Shown here one piece after another: positions 8,970 through 17,160 of a stretch of DNA of 26,451 bases (the first letter of the stretch is position 1; every line of letters begins with the position of its first letter). The DNA lies in NCBI GenBank assembly GCA_043424535.1, contig JBHWOV010000116.1, forward strand, positions 1-26,451, read 5' to 3'. A program made the translations under genes and the position numbers. Source of the stretch: DSM-111022 sp043424535. GTDB taxonomy: Bacteria > Bacillota > Bacilli > Lactobacillales > Aerococcaceae. Under the pieces are notes generated by a model. That model made no database searches. It saw only the letters and a program-made list of their open reading frames with translations, and had not been told where the DNA came from.

Positions 8970-9090
8970 GGAAGGAACAATTGCACCCTTATATTTAGTT
9001 ATATATGACTGGATTAAAAACTTTTGATATGTTATTCCAAATTTAAGTGTATTTGAATTACACCCCTTTCATTTTTATACACAAACAAAA

Positions 9091-9133
9091 ACACATAGAA
9101 AGACTTAATTATTCCATTTGTCTTTCTATGTGT
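9091..9133 (-). terminator. Terminator of the aminotransferase gene
   Basis: A perfect 14-bp stem (9091-9104 with 9120-9133) has a 15-nt loop. On the minus strand it is followed by TTTTTGTTTGT. It begins about 10 bases after the aminotransferase stop codon. Confidence 0.88.
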
Positions 9134-9142
9134 ATATAAATA

Positions 9143-10321
9143 TTATTTTTTATTTTGGAGATAATCTGTTTTAAATTCGCTTAAACGTTCCAGTAAAATC
9201 TTAAGATTTTCTTCACTTGAAGCATAACTAATGCGAACATGTTGTTTACCACCATCGCCGAAGACACTTCCTGGTGTTAAAGCTACTTTTTGTTGTTCAG
9301 CTATTTCTAAACAGAAATCTTGGTCTGTGCCATGGAACCAATCTGGTACTTTAAACATAATATAAAACGCACCTTCTGGTTTGATATATTGAATTTCTAA
9401 TTCATCTAATCCAGCCATCACTAAATTACGACGTTGTAGATAGGATTGACGCATCTCTTCCACGTGTTCGTCTAGGTCACGATATGCTACAATCGCACCA
9501 TATTGAATTTGTGTTGGAGCTGCTGTAATCATCGATTGATGTACTGCAAATCCAACATCAATTAATGGTTTAGGAGCTGCTAAGAAGGCAGTCCGCCATC
9601 CAGTCATCGCAAATGCTTTACTTGCGCCATTAATGAGTAAAGTCCGTTCACGAGCAAATTCAGCAATCGACACATGTGGCTCTTCCCCATAATTAAATAC
9701 CGAATAAACTTCATCAGAAATAATATATAAATCATATTCAGTAAATACTTCCGCTAAAGCTTTTAACTCTTCTCTCGAATAAGTTACACCTGTTGGATTG
9801 GTAGGATAATTAAAAATAATTGCCTTTGCCTCACCAATCTCTGCCATTTTGTCATGCACTGCTTGAGGTGTTAATTTAAATGAATCATCGTGTACATCGA
9901 TAGGGATAATATTGCCTTGAGCTAATGTTATTTGCGTATCATAAATAACATAGTTTGGATCAACAACCAAAATATTATCTCCTGGTTCAGTCACTAAATC
10001 CACTGCTGTTTTAAGTCCTTCAGTTGAACCAATGGTTACCAAAATTTCAGTAGCTGGGTCATAACTCACATTAAATTTACGCTGAATGTAACGTGCAATT
10101 TCTTCTCTTAATTCCATCACACCACGAGAATGTGAATAAAAGCTCTGATCTTGTTCAATTGATTGAATCGTCGCTTGCTTTACAGCTTCTGGCGTCGCAA
10201 AATCAGGCTCTCCAATATTAAAGGCCAATAAGCCTTCAATATGACTAATTTTTTCTCCAAAAGCACGAATTAGATTAGGTGGAGCCGCTTGAGCTGCCTT
10301 ATTTAAATTTGAATAGTCCAT
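9143..10321 (-). CDS. PLP-dependent class I aminotransferase (AraT/PatA/AspC-like)
   Basis: 392-residue fold-type I aminotransferase. Seen are the PLP-binding residues N175 (NYPTNPTG), D203 and Y206 (SDEVYS), the Schiff-base lysine K235 in NGASKAFAMTGWR, and the substrate-carboxylate arginine R363 (HVRISYA). These place it in the subgroup with B. subtilis PatA and lactococcal AraT. Substrates (aspartate, aromatic or branched amino acids) cannot be settled from sequence. A frame opens at 10363, but the ATG at 10321 follows AGAGG and gives the usual N-terminus. It is monocistronic with its own promoter and terminator. Confidence 0.92.
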   Translation of the reverse strand: MDYSNLNKAAQAAPPNLIRAFGEKISHIEGLLAFNIGEPDFATPEAVKQATIQSIEQDQSFYSHSRGVMELREEIARYIQRKFNVSYDPATEILVTIGSTEGLKTAVDLVTEPGDNILVVDPNYVIYDTQITLAQGNIIPIDVHDDSFKLTPQAVHDKMAEIGEAKAIIFNYPTNPTGVTYSREELKALAEVFTEYDLYIISDEVYSVFNYGEEPHVSIAEFARERTLLINGASKAFAMTGWRTAFLAAPKPLIDVGFAVHQSMITAAPTQIQYGAIVAYRDLDEHVEEMRQSYLQRRNLVMAGLDELEIQYIKPEGAFYIMFKVPDWFHGTDQDFCLEIAEQQKVALTPGSVFGDGGKQHVRISYASSEENLKILLERLSEFKTDYLQNKK

Positions 10322-10351
10322 CTTATAAACCTCTTTTCGATTATTAAAATG

Positions 10352-10381
10352 ATTATAGCACATATTAAAATTCTATGTGAA
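10352..10381 (-). promoter_or_regulatory. Promoter of the aminotransferase gene
   Basis: Minus strand: -35 TTCACA (10376-10381), 18-bp spacer, -10 TATAAT (10352-10357) with an upstream TGC giving an extended -10. Transcription would start about 20 bases before the ribosome binding site. Confidence 0.75.
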
Positions 10382-10426
10382 ATTATTTAAGATAACGCTT
10401 AATTCTTTCCAAAAACATTAAAAAAT

Positions 10427-10449
10427 GAGCCTCATTATATTTGAGGCCC
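10427..10449 (-). terminator. Terminator of phoU
   Basis: GGGCCTCA / TGAGGCTC hairpin (8 bp, one G-U pair, 7-nt loop) on the minus strand, followed by ATTTTTTAATG. It lies about 55 bases after the phoU stop. Confidence 0.82.
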
Positions 10450-10502
10450 ACCTTTCTTAAACTTCACTATTTATTCTGATAAACAGAGTATCAATAAAAT
10501 CA

Positions 10503-11156
10503 TTATGCCAATTCAATGATTTCATTCGTTTCTAGGTAAACTACCCGCTCACATAGATTTGTGACATAGTCACCAATTCGCTCTAAATTATTCGCAATAC
10601 GAATATATGAAACACCTTGATCTGTTTGACTTTCTTGTGCTTTAAGCATCTCTTTTGAAGTCTTTAATACTTCTTGAAGACCCGCATCAATCTTATCATC
10701 ACGTTTAGCAATCATTTTAGCTGCTTCAATATTTCTATTTTCAAATGCAGCAATAACATCTACTAACATTTGTTGTGCATCGTTAGCCATTTCATCAACA
10801 ATATCATCCAATACATTAATCTTTTCTTTATCTTTATTTTGAATGACTTGTTCAGCAATCGAACGTGTGTGATCACCAATTCTTTCTAAATCCACACTCG
10901 CTAAAAGCACAGCAAAAATTAACCGTAAATCTGCAGCAACCGGTTGTTCAGTTGCAACAATTAGATAAGATTCGCGTTCGATATCAACCATAAATTGGTT
11001 AATTTCTTGATCACCATCAATCACTGTTTGAGCTAAATCAGAATCTAAAGTATCTAATGCAAGCATCGCTTTTTCTAACTGTGAATTGACTGCTAAAGAC
11101 ATCTCTTTTAATGAATTAAAATGTTGTTCTAATTTTTGATCATACAGTTTTCTCAT
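10503..11156 (-). CDS. phoU: Phosphate signalling protein PhoU
   Basis: 217-residue all-helical protein with two PhoU repeats (about residues 10-100 and 115-205), each carrying the metal-binding E/DxxxD-type helix: ERIGDHTRSIAEQV in the first and LERIGDYVTNLCERV in the second. PhoU bridges the PstSCAB phosphate transporter and the PhoR kinase and represses phosphate uptake when phosphate is plentiful (established). The ATG at 11156 is preferred over one at 11183, because TTGGAGGG stands seven bases before it. The gene usually ends a pst operon; here it is alone, with its own promoter and terminator. Confidence 0.96.
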   Translation of the reverse strand: MRKLYDQKLEQHFNSLKEMSLAVNSQLEKAMLALDTLDSDLAQTVIDGDQEINQFMVDIERESYLIVATEQPVAADLRLIFAVLLASVDLERIGDHTRSIAEQVIQNKDKEKINVLDDIVDEMANDAQQMLVDVIAAFENRNIEAAKMIAKRDDKIDAGLQEVLKTSKEMLKAQESQTDQGVSYIRIANNLERIGDYVTNLCERVVYLETNEIIELA

Positions 11157-11217
11157 AAGTACCCTCCAATCAAATATATCCACTATGACATTAAAATAAT
11201 GTTTCTCATAATGGTTT

Positions 11218-11223
11218 ATTATA
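11218..11223 (-). promoter_or_regulatory. -10 box of phoU
   Basis: TATAAT preceded by TGG on the minus strand, an extended -10, about 60 bases before the phoU start. The -35 region (TGTCAT) is poor, which fits reliance on the extended -10 or on an activator. Confidence 0.6.
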
Positions 11224-11320
11224 CCATAAATTTACTTTAAATGACACAAAAGCTCTCTGTCACAATATCATTGCGTAAAAATGACCGCCCATTTAATTTA
11301 CTATAATGCTATTTATGACA

Positions 11321-11357
11321 AAATAAAAAGACTTCAAATTTAACTATCTGAAGTCTT
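11321..11357 (-). terminator. Terminator of the tRNA gene
   Basis: AAGACTTCA / TGAAGTCTT hairpin (11328-11336 with 11349-11357) on the minus strand, followed by TTTTTATTT. It lies 14 bases after the tRNA 3' end. Confidence 0.85.
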
Positions 11358-11371
11358 CTAATGTTAGTTAA

Positions 11372-11444
11372 TGGTCCTTGCAGGGTTCGAACCTGCGACC
11401 CCTAGCTTGTCGAGCTAGTGCTCTCCCAACTGAGCTAAAGAACC
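11372..11444 (-). tRNA. tRNA-Val(GAC)-like gene with C33
   Basis: A 73-nt cloverleaf folds completely. The acceptor is GGTTCTT/AAGGACC with one G-U pair, the D arm GCTC/GAGC with loop AGTTGGGA, the anticodon stem CTAGC/GCTAG, the variable loop GGGTC, the T arm GCAGG/CCTGC with loop TTCGAAC, and the discriminator A73. No CCA is encoded. The anticodon loop is TCGACAA, giving anticodon GAC (Val) but with C at position 33, where U is almost invariant; the usual loop would have TTGACAA or CTGACAA. The outer loop bases could also pair (U32-A38). It is a lone tRNA gene with its own terminator. Confidence 0.85.
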
Positions 11445-11517
11445 AGAACATTCATTATTAAACCACATAATCTCTACAAATGCAAATTTATAATTATTAA
11501 TTTCAACGATCAATCAT

Positions 11518-11560
11518 AACATGCTCCATAATTAGATCATCATTTATTATGAAGCATGTT
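11518..11560. terminator. Hairpin after the 89-residue unknown gene
   Basis: A 15-bp inverted repeat (11518-11532 with 11546-11560; the single mismatch becomes a G-U pair in minus-strand RNA) lies 17 bases after the stop of the unknown gene. No good U-tract follows on the minus strand, so it is a weak terminator or an mRNA-stabilising hairpin. Confidence 0.5.
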
Positions 11561-11577
11561 ATTATTTGCTGATTATA

Positions 11578-11847
11578 CTACTCCCAATCGACACAATAAC
11601 TATCCGTTCCTTCTTTGAGTTTCAGAGGATAATTTGTCCGATAAATACTTCCTTCAGGTGTTTGCTCTAAATATAAAACAAAATTTTTAGGATAAAGTGA
11701 TAATATTTTTGAAAAAACATTATCTTGGTCAATAATAATGGATTGAATTTCTTGGTCTGTCGTAAACCAATCTGTTTCTAGATGAAAATAAGCGCCAGGT
11801 GCAATAAAAATTTCATATTCTAAATTTGTTAAGATAGAATGTCCCAT
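11578..11847 (-). CDS. Hypothetical protein, 89 residues
   Basis: I do not recognise a family. The protein is small and acidic, rich in aromatic residues, with no signal peptide or membrane helix. It begins GHSILTNLEYEIFIAPGAYF and shows alternating hydrophobic residues typical of a small beta-rich fold; the end is SYCVDWE. An in-frame ATG exists at 11898, but AAGGAGGA lies just before the ATG at 11847. The promoter and ribosome binding site are strong, so it is a real gene. It is monocistronic and divergent from comEB. Confidence 0.75.
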   Translation of the reverse strand: MGHSILTNLEYEIFIAPGAYFHLETDWFTTDQEIQSIIIDQDNVFSKILSLYPKNFVLYLEQTPEGSIYRTNYPLKLKEGTDSYCVDWE

Positions 11848-11889
11848 TTCTGTTCCTCCTTCATAAAAGCAAACGTTTTCTATAATATC

Positions 11890-11917
11890 ATTATACACTA
11901 TGTTTGGTTTTTCACAA
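11890..11917 (-). promoter_or_regulatory. Promoter of the 89-residue unknown gene
   Basis: Minus strand: -35 TTGTGA (11912-11917), 16-bp spacer, -10 TATAAT (11890-11895). The small palindrome AAACGTTT sits just downstream in the leader. Confidence 0.72.
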
Positions 11918-11974
11918 TCTTTTTATTTTATAATTCTTTCATCATAGTTATGACGCATCATCAATACATTCTGA

Positions 11975-11980
11975 TATAAT
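11975..11980 (+). promoter_or_regulatory. -10 box of the comEB operon
   Basis: TATAAT preceded by TGA (extended -10) about 30 bases before the comEB start. The -35 region is weak (near TGACGC). It would drive comEB, the DUF1858 gene and the DUF438 gene together. Confidence 0.65.
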
Positions 11981-12009
11981 GCAATTAACAATATGAGGAG
12001 GAAATGAGA

Positions 12010-12456
12010 ATGCGTAAATCTTGGCATGAATACTTTATCGAAATTACAGAAATGGTCGCAAGTAGATCAACATGTGATCGTGCTTATGTAGGTTGTGTCT
12101 TAGTGAATGATGATCATCGAATTGTATCAACAGGCTATAATGGTTCTGTTTCAGGTAATCCACATTGTTCGGAGATTGGCCATAAAATGCGTGATGGACA
12201 TTGTATTGCAACCATTCATGCTGAAATGAATGCTTTGCTTTATTGTGCAAAGGAAGGAATCGCCACCAAGGGGACAACCGCTTATATTACACATTTCCCT
12301 TGTCTAAATTGTACAAAATCTTTAATTCAAGCAGGTATTAAAGCAATTTATTACCAACATGATTATCGGCAAGATGACTATGCGATTGAATTATTAATTA
12401 AAAACAATATAACTTATGAAAAATTATCACTTATCGAAGGAGATATAAATGAATAA
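12010..12456 (+). CDS. comEB: ComEB / deoxycytidylate deaminase family protein
   Basis: 148-residue zinc deaminase that converts dCMP to dUMP for thymidylate synthesis. The catalytic zinc site is complete: H70-A71-E72 (TIHAEMNAL) and C98/C101 (FPCLNCTKS). Further Cys/His residues in the N-terminal half (C22, H52-C53, H58, C65) fit the second structural zinc of dCMP deaminases. The ATG at 12004 is only two bases after GAGGAGG, so the next ATG, at 12010, is the better start. The name comEB comes from the B. subtilis competence operon, but no comEA or comEC is here. It overlaps the next gene by 8 bases. Confidence 0.92.
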   Translation: MRKSWHEYFIEITEMVASRSTCDRAYVGCVLVNDDHRIVSTGYNGSVSGNPHCSEIGHKMRDGHCIATIHAEMNALLYCAKEGIATKGTTAYITHFPCLNCTKSLIQAGIKAIYYQHDYRQDDYAIELLIKNNITYEKLSLIEGDINE

Positions 12457-12694
12457 TATCGTTGATCTGTCATTACCTGTTTATGACACATTAAAACAAC
12501 ATCCTGAATTATTAGATTTATTAATCCAACTTGGTTTCAAGCCTCTTAGTAACCCTACTATGCGTGAATCTGTAGGTCGCTTAGTGTCGTTAAATAAAGG
12601 CTGTGAAATGATTCATCTATCTAAAGAACAATTGATTCAAGAACTTGAATGGAATGGTTATACCGTGAAGGGAGTAAAAGAAAATGGAGACTGA
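12449..12694 (+). CDS. DUF1858 domain protein
   Basis: 81-residue protein matching the DUF1858 pattern: a short N-terminal strand (NNIVDLSLPVYDTLKQHPEL), then LLIQLGFKPLSNPTMRESVGR with the typical GF/NP turn, and a C-terminal helix-strand (LIQELEWNGYTV). The family is commonly encoded directly before DUF438/hemerythrin proteins, as here, and is thought to work with them; its biochemical role is unknown. AAGGAGATA lies before the ATG. The gene overlaps comEB by 8 bases and the next gene by 11 bases, so the three are translationally linked. Confidence 0.88.
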   Translation: MNNIVDLSLPVYDTLKQHPELLDLLIQLGFKPLSNPTMRESVGRLVSLNKGCEMIHLSKEQLIQELEWNGYTVKGVKENGD

Positions 12695-14666
12695 ACAAAG
12701 AATCGATATTCTCAAAGAGATGCTATTAAAATTACATCATGGAGCTGCACCTGAATCAATTCAAGAAGAATTTAATACTCATTTTAGCGACGTCAGTGCC
12801 ATTGAAATTGCGCTCATGGAACAGCAACTTGTTTTCGATGACGATAATGATATTACTTATGAAGATGTGCTTCAATTGTGTAATGTCCATGCCAATTTAT
12901 TTAAAGGAAAAATCGATGAACAAGGCATCCCTGAAGCTGATTTACCTGGGCATCCAGTGCGTGTTTACAAAAATGAAAACGCCGCTTTACAAGCAGCTCT
13001 TTTACGCATTGAAAATATATTAAGTGCTTTATCAAATCTAGATATACAAAAAGAATCTGGCCTGTTAAATGGTTTAGAAAAACAATTTAACTTAGTAGGA
13101 GAATTTGAAAAGCATTATAATCGAAAAGAGAGTGTCTTTTTTCCTTTTTTAGAACGTCATGGTTATGATGCTCCTCCCAAAGTTATGTGGGCAAAAGATG
13201 ATGAAATTCGCGAATTATATCAAATAGCTAAAAAAGAAATCAAAAAATTACCTGATCAAACCACATTAGATAAAGTAAAACAAGCTTATGAAAGCTTTGC
13301 TTTTGAATTTAGAGAAATGATATTTAAAGAAGAAGCGATTCTTCTAAATCTATTACTCGAAGCATTGTCTACTGAAGAATGGTATCAAATAGCTCAAGAA
13401 AGTAAAATATATGGTTATACTATCATTCCTCCTGAGGAAGAATGGGAGCCTGAAATAATCACACAGCCTACCTCAGCAGAAATAGAGACAAAAGAACAAA
13501 CGTTGCAGTCGATACCTGCTGAAGTAGTGAAGCAGGATTACTCTAATTATTGGAGTGAAGAGTCATCTGTTGAGTCGGTACTCGCGTACAAATTATCTAC
13601 ACCACATGGGCAATTCATGATTAATATTGAACCAAACGCTATATCACCATATTATAGCTATGATTCACTCATTAAACATCCATTTACTCATGGCATATTA
13701 AATTTAAATCAAGTTCAGTGGCTATTGGATTATATGCCATGGAATATACGATTTTTTGATGCCAATGGAATTCATCGTTATTTTAATGATAAATATATTC
13801 CGTCACTTCCTATTTATAACAGTGATGAACGTAACGTTCATTATTCAAATATTTATTCCGAAAAGATTGTTCCAAAAATCAATAACATGGTGGCAAATTT
13901 TCAATCTGGTGATAATAAAATTTATACTTTTTATGATGAAAATGAGAATTATTCCTTAGTGACACAATTTATCGCAGTCTATGATGATCAACAAACATAT
14001 TTAGGTTTCCTACAAGTGGATGAAGAAATTTCCGCATTAAAATCGATTGATATACCGATGAAGCGAACGATTGATCCTGTCGACCCTTCCGTCAAAGTCG
14101 AATCCAAAAGCCTCATAATGAGTGTTAAAGACTTTGAAGAAGATATAGAACAACGATTAGAATCAAAACGTATATCTTTCGATAATATGATGGTTACATT
14201 AACCTATGAAGAAAAACGAGAAGATATATCTCCTGAGTTAGCATCGTCAGATGAATCCTTTCATATATGTTGGGGTGAAATGTCGCTTTTAGAAATAAAT
14301 GGTATAATTAATGCCTTTCAAGGAGAAATTACTTTTGTCAACCGAGAAGATTTATTCATGTTTTACAATGATCATCTTTCTCATGAACAAATGTATTTCA
14401 AAAGGAATCCTGCTCAATTGAAAGGTAATCTTTAATTTTGTCATCCTCCTAAACTTTGGCAAAAAATAAATAAATTAGTCCAAAGTTTCAAACGCAAAGA
14501 AAAACAACAAGAAACAATTTGGTTCACAAAATCGACTGGGGAAGTAATTCATATTATGTTTATTCCTATATTTGATTGTGAGTTGAATTATCAAGGAACC
14601 TTAGAAATTGTTCGCGACATTCAACCCTTACGTTCATTAGATAAACAATCACCATCTCTACTATAA
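12684..14666 (+). pseudogene. DUF438-hemerythrin-PAS sensor protein, interrupted by in-frame TAA
   Basis: The first open part is 583 codons, stopping with TAA at 14433-14435. Domains: DUF438 (about residues 5-75), hemerythrin-like HHE (about 88-230; GHPV at 89-92, H144 and E149 in EKHYNRKESVFFPFLE, KEE at 215-217), an acidic linker, a degenerate PAS (about 330-445) and the start of a second PAS (from about 535). The same frame continues after the stop with FCHPPKLWQKINKLVQ and ends EIVRDIQPLRSL, TAA at 14664. This is the missing half of that PAS. The stop replaces the residue before the conserved CHPPK motif (Gln or similar in relatives), one base change from CAA or GAA. The product would bind a di-iron and sense oxygen, NO or redox state (family inference). 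In relatives a His often stands at residue 93; here it is Arg. Confidence 0.85.
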
Positions 14667-14673
14667 AAAAATC

Positions 14674-14713
14674 AGCCCTTTCATGTAACATTATCATGAA
14701 AGGGCTATTTTTA
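14674..14713. terminator. Bidirectional terminator between DUF438 gene and mnmG
   Basis: A perfect 12-bp stem AGCCCTTTCATG / CATGAAAGGGCT (14674-14685, 14695-14706) has T-runs on both sides. It ends the plus-strand operon eight bases after the second TAA (14664-14666), not after the first, which shows that the original gene extended to 14666. It also serves mnmG. Confidence 0.92.
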
Positions 14714-14746
14714 TATTCTTTTTAAAATCTACAATTTGAAATTAAA

Positions 14747-16663
14747 TCATTTACTTGAAGTTTTAATTCTTGGAATTTGGCTATATGGCTGGCTCAAATA
14801 CACTGATAAAATTGCGATGTCTGCAGGATTAACCCCACTCACTCGGCTAGCTTGGCCTAATGTTGTTGGATTAATTAATTTCAATCGATCTCTTGCTTCA
14901 GTTGCCAGATTATCTACTTGATCCCAATCAATATCTTGAGGAATTTGTTTTGCTTCCATCCCTGCCATTTTTTCTACTTTACGATTTGCTTTTTTGATAT
15001 ATCCAGCATATTTAATTTGTGTTTCTACTTGTTCACCAACATCTTGGCGTACTGGTCCTTCTTCTCGTGGGATTAAATTGACCAAATCACGATAACGAAT
15101 TTCGGGACGTTTCAATAAATCGCTAGCTAGAATCCCATCTTTTAAAGGGGTAGAACCGACACGTTCAAAATATTCATCAATACCAGCAGTATTTGGTGTG
15201 ATCCGAATATTTTGTAATCTTTTCAATTCTTCATCAATTTGCGCGACTTTTTCTTGATATAATTGATAACGTTTGTCATCGACCAGTCCAATTTCACGAC
15301 CTTTTTCTGTTAAACGTAAATCTGCATTATCATGACGCAATAGCAAACGATATTCTGCTCTAGATGTTAATAAACGATAAGGTTCTGTCGTTCCTTTTGT
15401 AACTAAGTCATCAATCATGACTCCAATATAGGCTTCATCGCGTCTTAAAATGAAAGGTTCTTTTCCTTGGACCTTTAAGGCAGCATTAATTCCCGCAATA
15501 ATACCTTGTCCGGCTGCTTCTTCATATCCACTTGTTCCATTCATTTGTCCAGCTGTGAATAATCCAGGGAATTCTTTTAATTCTAATGTTAATTGTAATT
15601 GATGTGGCACAACAACATCATATTCAATAGCATATCCTGGACGCATTAATTTAGCATTCTCAAGACCTTCTACACTATGAAGAACTTCTTGTTGGACATC
15701 CTCTGGAAGAGACGTTGATAAACCTTGGACATACATTTCTTTTGTATTGATTCCTTCAGGTTCGATAAAAATTTGATGTCTTGGCTTATCTGAAAATCGC
15801 ACAATCTTATCTTCGATGGATGGACAGTATCTAGCACCGACTCCTTCTACGATTCCAGAAAACATTGGCGCACGGTGGAGATTTTCTTGAATGATTTCAT
15901 GTGTTTGTTGATTTGTGTGAGTTAACCAACAAGAAACATTCGCACCTAAACCAGATTCTTCTTCAGTAATATAAGAAAAATGAATCGGTTCCTCATCCCC
16001 TGGTTGCTCTTCAGTCGCTTCATAATTCACTGTATCGCCGTGGATGCGTGGTGGAGTTCCTGTCTTGAAACGTGTTAATTCTATACCCATTTCTAATAAA
16101 TGTTCTGATAATTGAATGGATGGTAATGTATTATTTGGACCTGATGAATAAGATAATTCACCAATAATAATTTTTCCTCGTGAACTTGTTCCAGCAGTCA
16201 AAATAACCGCTTCACTACGATATAAGGCACCCGTTTCTGAAATAACACCTTTTACTTGACCATCTTCTAAGTGAAGACGAACTGCCATTCCTTGTTCTAA
16301 GTCTAAATTCTCTGTATTTTCAAGTGTTTGTTTCATTGTCTGAGCATATGCCTGTTTATCCGCTTGAGCACGCAATGCTTGTACTGCTGGACCTTTACTT
16401 GTATTTAATAAACGCATTTGAATTTGTGTGGCATCGATATTGATTCCCATTTGACCACCTAATGCATCGATTTCACGCACAACAACCCCTTTAGCAGGGC
16501 CTCCAATGGAAGGATTACAAGGCATAAAGGCAACCATTTCTAAATTCATCGTTAGAAGTAATGTCTTCGCTCCTAAGCGTGCACTCGCTAAGGCAGCCTC
16601 ACTTCCGGCATGACCTGCACCGACAACAATGACATCATATTTTTTCGCTTCATATAATTGCAT
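14747..16663 (-). CDS. mnmG: tRNA uridine-5-carboxymethylaminomethyl modification enzyme MnmG (GidA)
   Basis: 638-residue flavoenzyme, normal length. With MnmE it installs the (carboxymethyl)aminomethyl group at U34 of several tRNAs, using FAD and methylene-tetrahydrofolate. Seen are the FAD dinucleotide motif GAGHAG (15-20), the GidA signature GPKYCPSIEDK-like GARYCPSIEDK, the second signature AGQMNGTSGYEEAAGQG, and the C-terminal helical MnmE-binding part. The ATG directly follows the stop of the NUDIX gene (TAGATG), with AAGGGG upstream. It is the third gene of mnmE-NUDIX-mnmG, so both partners of the complex come from one transcript. Confidence 0.98.
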   Translation of the reverse strand: MQLYEAKKYDVIVVGAGHAGSEAALASARLGAKTLLLTMNLEMVAFMPCNPSIGGPAKGVVVREIDALGGQMGINIDATQIQMRLLNTSKGPAVQALRAQADKQAYAQTMKQTLENTENLDLEQGMAVRLHLEDGQVKGVISETGALYRSEAVILTAGTSSRGKIIIGELSYSSGPNNTLPSIQLSEHLLEMGIELTRFKTGTPPRIHGDTVNYEATEEQPGDEEPIHFSYITEEESGLGANVSCWLTHTNQQTHEIIQENLHRAPMFSGIVEGVGARYCPSIEDKIVRFSDKPRHQIFIEPEGINTKEMYVQGLSTSLPEDVQQEVLHSVEGLENAKLMRPGYAIEYDVVVPHQLQLTLELKEFPGLFTAGQMNGTSGYEEAAGQGIIAGINAALKVQGKEPFILRRDEAYIGVMIDDLVTKGTTEPYRLLTSRAEYRLLLRHDNADLRLTEKGREIGLVDDKRYQLYQEKVAQIDEELKRLQNIRITPNTAGIDEYFERVGSTPLKDGILASDLLKRPEIRYRDLVNLIPREEGPVRQDVGEQVETQIKYAGYIKKANRKVEKMAGMEAKQIPQDIDWDQVDNLATEARDRLKLINPTTLGQASRVSGVNPADIAILSVYLSQPYSQIPRIKTSSK

Positions 16664-17149
16664 CTATTCAACCCCTTCTTTATCGTAAAAAACAACCGAA
16701 TGATCGATCAACTGACCAGCTAAATCATAAGTAAAACGCGCAGAGAAGAAAGGACATTTATCCTTTAACCATTGCAGATAAATATAATCCCCTTCCCAAG
16801 TAGGTTTTGATAAAACATCTTCATAATCGACCCACTCTAATGTTCCCTCATCACATTCTTCAATTAGCTGACCGTCATAATCAGTGACGACATAAACAAA
16901 ACTATACCAATCTTCGCCATCATGTCGAAAATCTGGAAATGTGATAAAGCCTCTTAAATCTAATGATTTGGCATTTAGGCCTGTTTCTTCTTTGATTTCT
17001 CGAATAGCACAAGCTTCAGGTGTTTCACCTGGCTCAAATTTACCTCCGACACTCACATACTTTCCTTCATGAATGTCATTTGGCTTTTTATCACGTTTTA
17101 GCAGTAATAATTGTGATCCATTATCAATATAACAAATCGTTGATAACAT
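16664..17149 (-). CDS. NUDIX hydrolase (MutT/MutX-like)
   Basis: 161-residue hydrolase with a perfect Nudix box at residues 36-58: G36, E42 (after KFEPG), then R50-E51 and E54-E55 with G57. The N-terminus (TICYIDNGSQLLLLKRDKKP) and the WEGDYIYLQWLKDK region recall the 8-oxo-dGTPase MutX of streptococci, so nucleotide-pool sanitising is a reasonable guess. Substrate cannot be proved from sequence. AAGGAGAAA before the ATG overlaps the mnmE stop region. It lies between mnmE and mnmG and must be co-expressed with them. Confidence 0.92.
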   Translation of the reverse strand: MLSTICYIDNGSQLLLLKRDKKPNDIHEGKYVSVGGKFEPGETPEACAIREIKEETGLNAKSLDLRGFITFPDFRHDGEDWYSFVYVVTDYDGQLIEECDEGTLEWVDYEDVLSKPTWEGDYIYLQWLKDKCPFFSARFTYDLAGQLIDHSVVFYDKEGVE

Positions 17150-17160
17150 TGAATTTCTCC

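Noticed and set aside
11302..11320. Plus-strand promoter around TATAAT near 11303-11308
   Set aside because: No -35 at workable distance and no plus-strand gene follows; it would run antisense to the tRNA.
11871..11879. cre-like palindrome in the leader of the 89-residue gene
   Set aside because: Matches the cre consensus poorly at the ends (three differences); only the short core AAACGTTT is symmetrical.
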